DNA of 64,000 nucleotides, taken from assembly GCA_028292435.1 (NCBI GenBank), contig JAQGMI010000088.1:1-64000 (forward strand). Reading direction: 5' to 3'. The notes beneath the pieces are model-generated. The model saw nothing but the letters and a program-made list of their open reading frames with translations. It was not told where the DNA came from and searched no databases. Shown here in pieces: positions 61,758-64,000 of the stretch (positions are counted from its first letter, which is position 1; each line of letters opens with the position of its first letter). The translations under genes and the position numbers were made by a program. Source of the stretch: Betaproteobacteria bacterium (GTDB taxonomy: Bacteria > Pseudomonadota > Gammaproteobacteria > Burkholderiales > SG8-41).

Positions 61758-61964
61758 CTACTTCCAGCGCATGCTTCGATTGACGGAAATGGGATCGTCG
61801 ACGAAGTGCGACCCGTAGTTCTCATCGACGTATTTGGCAATCGGGTCGGTTTGCGGGGCAACGCCGGCGACCGGCGCGTCGCCGCGCACAAACGTCAGAA
61901 TCGCGTGCGCAATGACCCAGGCGAGCGCGACAAATACGCCCAAAACAATAAGGATTTCGATCAT
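61758..61964 (-). CDS. Small single-pass membrane protein
   Basis: A 68-residue protein with one hydrophobic helix at residues 2-27 ('IEILIVLGVFVALAWVIAHAILTFV') and a soluble polar tail ('DPIAKYVDENYGSHFVDD'). The ATG follows a perfect-looking TGGAGG box, and codon choice resembles its neighbours, which supports a real gene. No family recognised. It could be a small regulator or subunit of a membrane complex. Gaps of about 150 bases on the CMD side and about 100 bases on the other hold nothing recognisable. Confidence 0.7.
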   Translation of the reverse strand: MIEILIVLGVFVALAWVIAHAILTFVRGDAPVAGVAPQTDPIAKYVDENYGSHFVDDPISVNRSMRWK

Positions 61965-62063
61965 AAGGCCTCCAGCGGTGACTGCGAGGATCTCGCCAGG
62001 AGACCAGAATATTCGGCCGGTGCTGCATGCACCAGACGACTGATGGCCTATTGCCGCTATGAC

Positions 62064-62753
62064 CTAAGGTTTATTGACGACCAGCTCGAACAAATCCCAA
62101 TCGCCGCGCACCGGTCTGCATGCAGACATTTCATCGCTGCATTGCGCCTGATCCATGTAACCGGAAGTGCGTTCGAGGCGCACCGCGCGGCCCAATGCCG
62201 GCGCATACCACTCGGTTTCCGTGATATTGGTTTCGGAACGCGTGCCGTCGAAATCACCCGCATAAATCCGGCGCTTGATCTTGACCGTATCGAACGCACC
62301 GGCGGGCGTCGTGACCTGCTCGCTGCCCAATACTTCGCCATCGACGCGCACGCTGGCACTGCGGCCGCTTGCCGCGTTGACGGCTTTGACGCGCAACGAC
62401 CATGACTTGCCCGGCGTGAGAGGAAATTCGTAAGCGGGGTAAGGCTGCGCGAACTCGTATATCACCGGTTGATCGTGATTGATCAGCGGGTGCTTCAACC
62501 ATCTGCCGTCGCTGGTATACACATCAATTCGCGGCAGGCCGAGTGCGACGACGTCGCTCGACACCGCCACGGCGAAACGGTCCGCGTCGACTTTGTCGAC
62601 GCGATACTCAACGTTGCCGCGGACTTCATTGTTGTACCGATTGACGACGCGATATCCCCAGCTGTCGCCGGCGGTCGGCGCGGCAGCCGTTGCGCTGACC
62701 GATGTCGCCAGCAGTATCGCGCCGGCGAGGTAAAAAGACTTTAGTGCTTGCAT
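62064..62753 (-). CDS. Exported protein of unknown function
   Basis: A 229-residue exported protein; the ATG follows a GGAGGA box and a signal peptide ('FYLAGAILLATSVSATAAA'). The mature part is rich in beta strand, for example 'SWGYRVVNRYNNEVRGNVEYRVDKV', 'YEFPLTPGKSWSLRVKAVN' and 'VTTPAGAFDTVKIKRRIYAG', the latter resembling the DUF3108-like pattern in which a GTFDT/GAFDT turn precedes a paired strand. Two cysteines near the C-terminus ('AQCSDEMSACRP') may form a disulfide. A family name cannot be given safely. It is divergent from the oxaloacetate-decarboxylase-like gene. Confidence 0.75.
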   Translation of the reverse strand: MQALKSFYLAGAILLATSVSATAAAPTAGDSWGYRVVNRYNNEVRGNVEYRVDKVDADRFAVAVSSDVVALGLPRIDVYTSDGRWLKHPLINHDQPVIYEFAQPYPAYEFPLTPGKSWSLRVKAVNAASGRSASVRVDGEVLGSEQVTTPAGAFDTVKIKRRIYAGDFDGTRSETNITETEWYAPALGRAVRLERTSGYMDQAQCSDEMSACRPVRGDWDLFELVVNKP

Positions 62754-62931
62754 TGCATTCCTCCGTCGGGGCGGGGCAGGGTCGGATCAGGCGGGATTTG
62801 CTATTATGCCCGCCACTGCAGGTGTCAACACTCCATCCATTGGAATTATTCCTGACCCGATTAAGCCACGAACGTCCCGCCCGGGCGGTCGCTCGTTTTC
62901 GTTCTCATTCATCAAACAAGAGGGAATCATC

Positions 62932-63789
62932 ATGAACCATACCGAACAACGCAAGCGCCTGCGCGCAATCCTTGCCGGATCGCAATGCCTGTCACCGGCG
63001 AGCGTATATGACGCATTGTCGGCCCGCGTTGCCGAGGCTGTCGGTTACCAGATCGGCATGCTGGCGGGCTCGACCTCGTCGAGCACGACGCTTGCGGCGC
63101 CGGATCTCATCGTGCTGACGTTAACCGAATTTGCCGATCAGGTGCGCCGCATCATGCGTGCCTGCAATCTGAGCCTGATCGTCGATGCCGACCACGGCTA
63201 CGGCAATGCGCTCAATGCGATGCGCACGGTGCAGGAGCTCGAACACGCCGGCGTTTCCGCGATGAGCATCGAGGACACCGTATTGCCGACACCCTTCGGA
63301 CAGACCAAGGAAACGCTGACCTCTATCGCCGAAGGCGAAGGCAAGCTGCGCGCGGCCGTCGCCGGTCGCAGCGATCCGTCGCTGATCATCGCGGGCCGCA
63401 CGTCATCGCTCAAAATCGAAGGCGTCGAAGGCACGCTGGCGCGGGTCAAGGCCTATTCAAAAACCGGGGTCGATGCGATATTTATCGTGGGTCTCGAGAA
63501 ACTCGATCAGCTTGACGCAATTCATGCCGCAACGAAATTGCCGATCATCATCGGCTCGGCGCCCGCATCGCTCAAGCGCGAAGAACTCGCCGCGCGCGGC
63601 GCGCGCATTGTGCTGCAGGGCCATCAGCCTGTCGCGGCGGCAGTCAAAGCGCTGCACGCGTGCTACTCGCACCTCTTCAATGGCGGCGCACCGGCCGACC
63701 TGACAGCGACGATCGCGTCCGCTGAAGAAATGGAAAAGGTGACTCGCGCGGCGGACTACAAACAGTGGCAGAGCGATTACCTGCGCTGA
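62932..63789 (+). CDS. Oxaloacetate decarboxylase-like enzyme (isocitrate lyase/PEP mutase superfamily)
   Basis: A 285-residue TIM-barrel enzyme. The ATG at 62932 follows a GAGGGA box; an upstream in-frame start at 62806 lacks support. Mg2+-site and catalytic residues are D85-x-D87 in 'LIVDADHGYGNALNAMRTVQ' and E114 in 'SAMSIEDTVLPTPFG'. The Gly-Tyr-Gly loop and the late His in 'VLQGHQPVAAAV' match the subgroup of oxaloacetate decarboxylases typified by Pseudomonas PA4872, rather than PrpB or true isocitrate lyase, which carry a KKCGH-type loop. The predicted reaction is oxaloacetate to pyruvate and CO2. It is convergent with the rhomboid gene, 11 bases away. Confidence 0.87.
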   Translation: MNHTEQRKRLRAILAGSQCLSPASVYDALSARVAEAVGYQIGMLAGSTSSSTTLAAPDLIVLTLTEFADQVRRIMRACNLSLIVDADHGYGNALNAMRTVQELEHAGVSAMSIEDTVLPTPFGQTKETLTSIAEGEGKLRAAVAGRSDPSLIIAGRTSSLKIEGVEGTLARVKAYSKTGVDAIFIVGLEKLDQLDAIHAATKLPIIIGSAPASLKREELAARGARIVLQGHQPVAAAVKALHACYSHLFNGGAPADLTATIASAEEMEKVTRAADYKQWQSDYLR

Positions 63790-63800
63790 AGACAGCTGGA

Positions 63801-64000
63801 TTAACGCCCGCCGAAAGGCGGGCGGCTGCGCCAGTTCTGAATCAGCAGCCACGCGCCGAGCATGCCGCCCAGGTGAGCGAAATGGGCGACGCCCGCGGCG
63901 GTGCCGGTGACGCCGAAGTAGAGTTCGATCAATCCATATAGCGTGACAAACAGCCACGCCGGCATCGGGATCGGCGGGAACAACAGAATCAAAGTCCGGC
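63801..64000 (-). CDS. Rhomboid-family intramembrane protease, C-terminal part
   Basis: Only the last roughly 66 codons are in the window; the start lies beyond 64000. Two hydrophobic segments are visible ('MPAWLFVTLYGLIELYFGV' and the following helix), and the second contains 'GVAHFAHLGGMLGAWLLI', in which the first His is the catalytic base that pairs with a Ser in an earlier helix outside the window. The end 'NWRSRPPFGGR' is cytoplasmic. A GC-rich 8-bp hairpin with a GAAA tetraloop (63805-63824) overlaps the last codons and the short gap to the convergent gene; without a T-tract it may only be incidental. Confidence 0.85.
   Translation of the reverse strand, partial: RTLILLFPPIPMPAWLFVTLYGLIELYFGVTGTAAGVAHFAHLGGMLGAWLLIQNWRSRPPFGGR

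Noticed and set aside
1-64000. tRNA, rRNA, phage attachment sites, insertion sequences or riboswitches
   Set aside because: Scanning by eye found no T-loop consensus, rRNA segment, transposase motif or recognisable riboswitch core; a covariance-model search would be needed to exclude faint cases.

Overview
The window is GC-rich, densely coded DNA from a betaproteobacterium, most likely a Burkholderiales-like soil or freshwater lineage. This placement is inferred. It rests on the many Bug-type (tripartite tricarboxylate transporter, TTT) solute receptors, an MlaC homologue, quinoprotein dehydrogenases and many PAS/GAF two-component proteins. I found no rRNA, tRNA, insertion sequence, phage gene or CRISPR array.

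Region 1 (1-22351, every gene on the minus strand) is a signalling block. It holds a very large PAS3-GAF9-GGDEF protein that runs off the left edge, a KaiB/KaiC pair with a CheY-like receiver, a NarL-type sensor kinase and regulator, a CheB-CheR fusion kinase, two related PAS hybrid kinases and a diguanylate cyclase. Region 2 (22859-33787) is mixed metabolism: MlaC, a small exported protein, three Bug receptors, a hotdog thioesterase, an amidohydrolase, a YgiD-type dioxygenase, a carboxymuconolactone-decarboxylase-like (CMD) protein, an MsbA-like ABC exporter, two small folds and a PQQ-associated beta-propeller.

Region 3 (33777-41179) is a quinoprotein oxidation module. Three tandem PQQ-dependent dehydrogenases, all with the Asp-x-Asp signature of lanthanide enzymes, are followed by a c-type cytochrome and a cytochrome b561, with a Tat-exported amidohydrolase upstream. 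Region 4 (41395-49995) carries Bug receptors, an outer-membrane barrel, an amidase followed by a truncated and frameshifted methionine-synthase remnant, a MaoC protein and a saccharopine-dehydrogenase-like enzyme.

Region 5 (50163-57648) is the most interesting. A gene at 56085-56624 contains an in-frame TGA read as U-G-S-C and followed at once by a strong SECIS-like hairpin, so it is predicted to encode a UGSC-family selenoprotein. It overlaps a roughly 370-residue partner gene. A paralogue of that partner lies nearby with a flavin monooxygenase, an M28 peptidase and an enolase-superfamily enzyme. A TRAP-receptor-like protein without a signal peptide is divergent from the selenoprotein gene. 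Region 6 (57759-64000) has a cupin, a CMD protein plus three tandem Bug receptors, small exported or membrane proteins, an oxaloacetate-decarboxylase-like enzyme and the end of a rhomboid protease.
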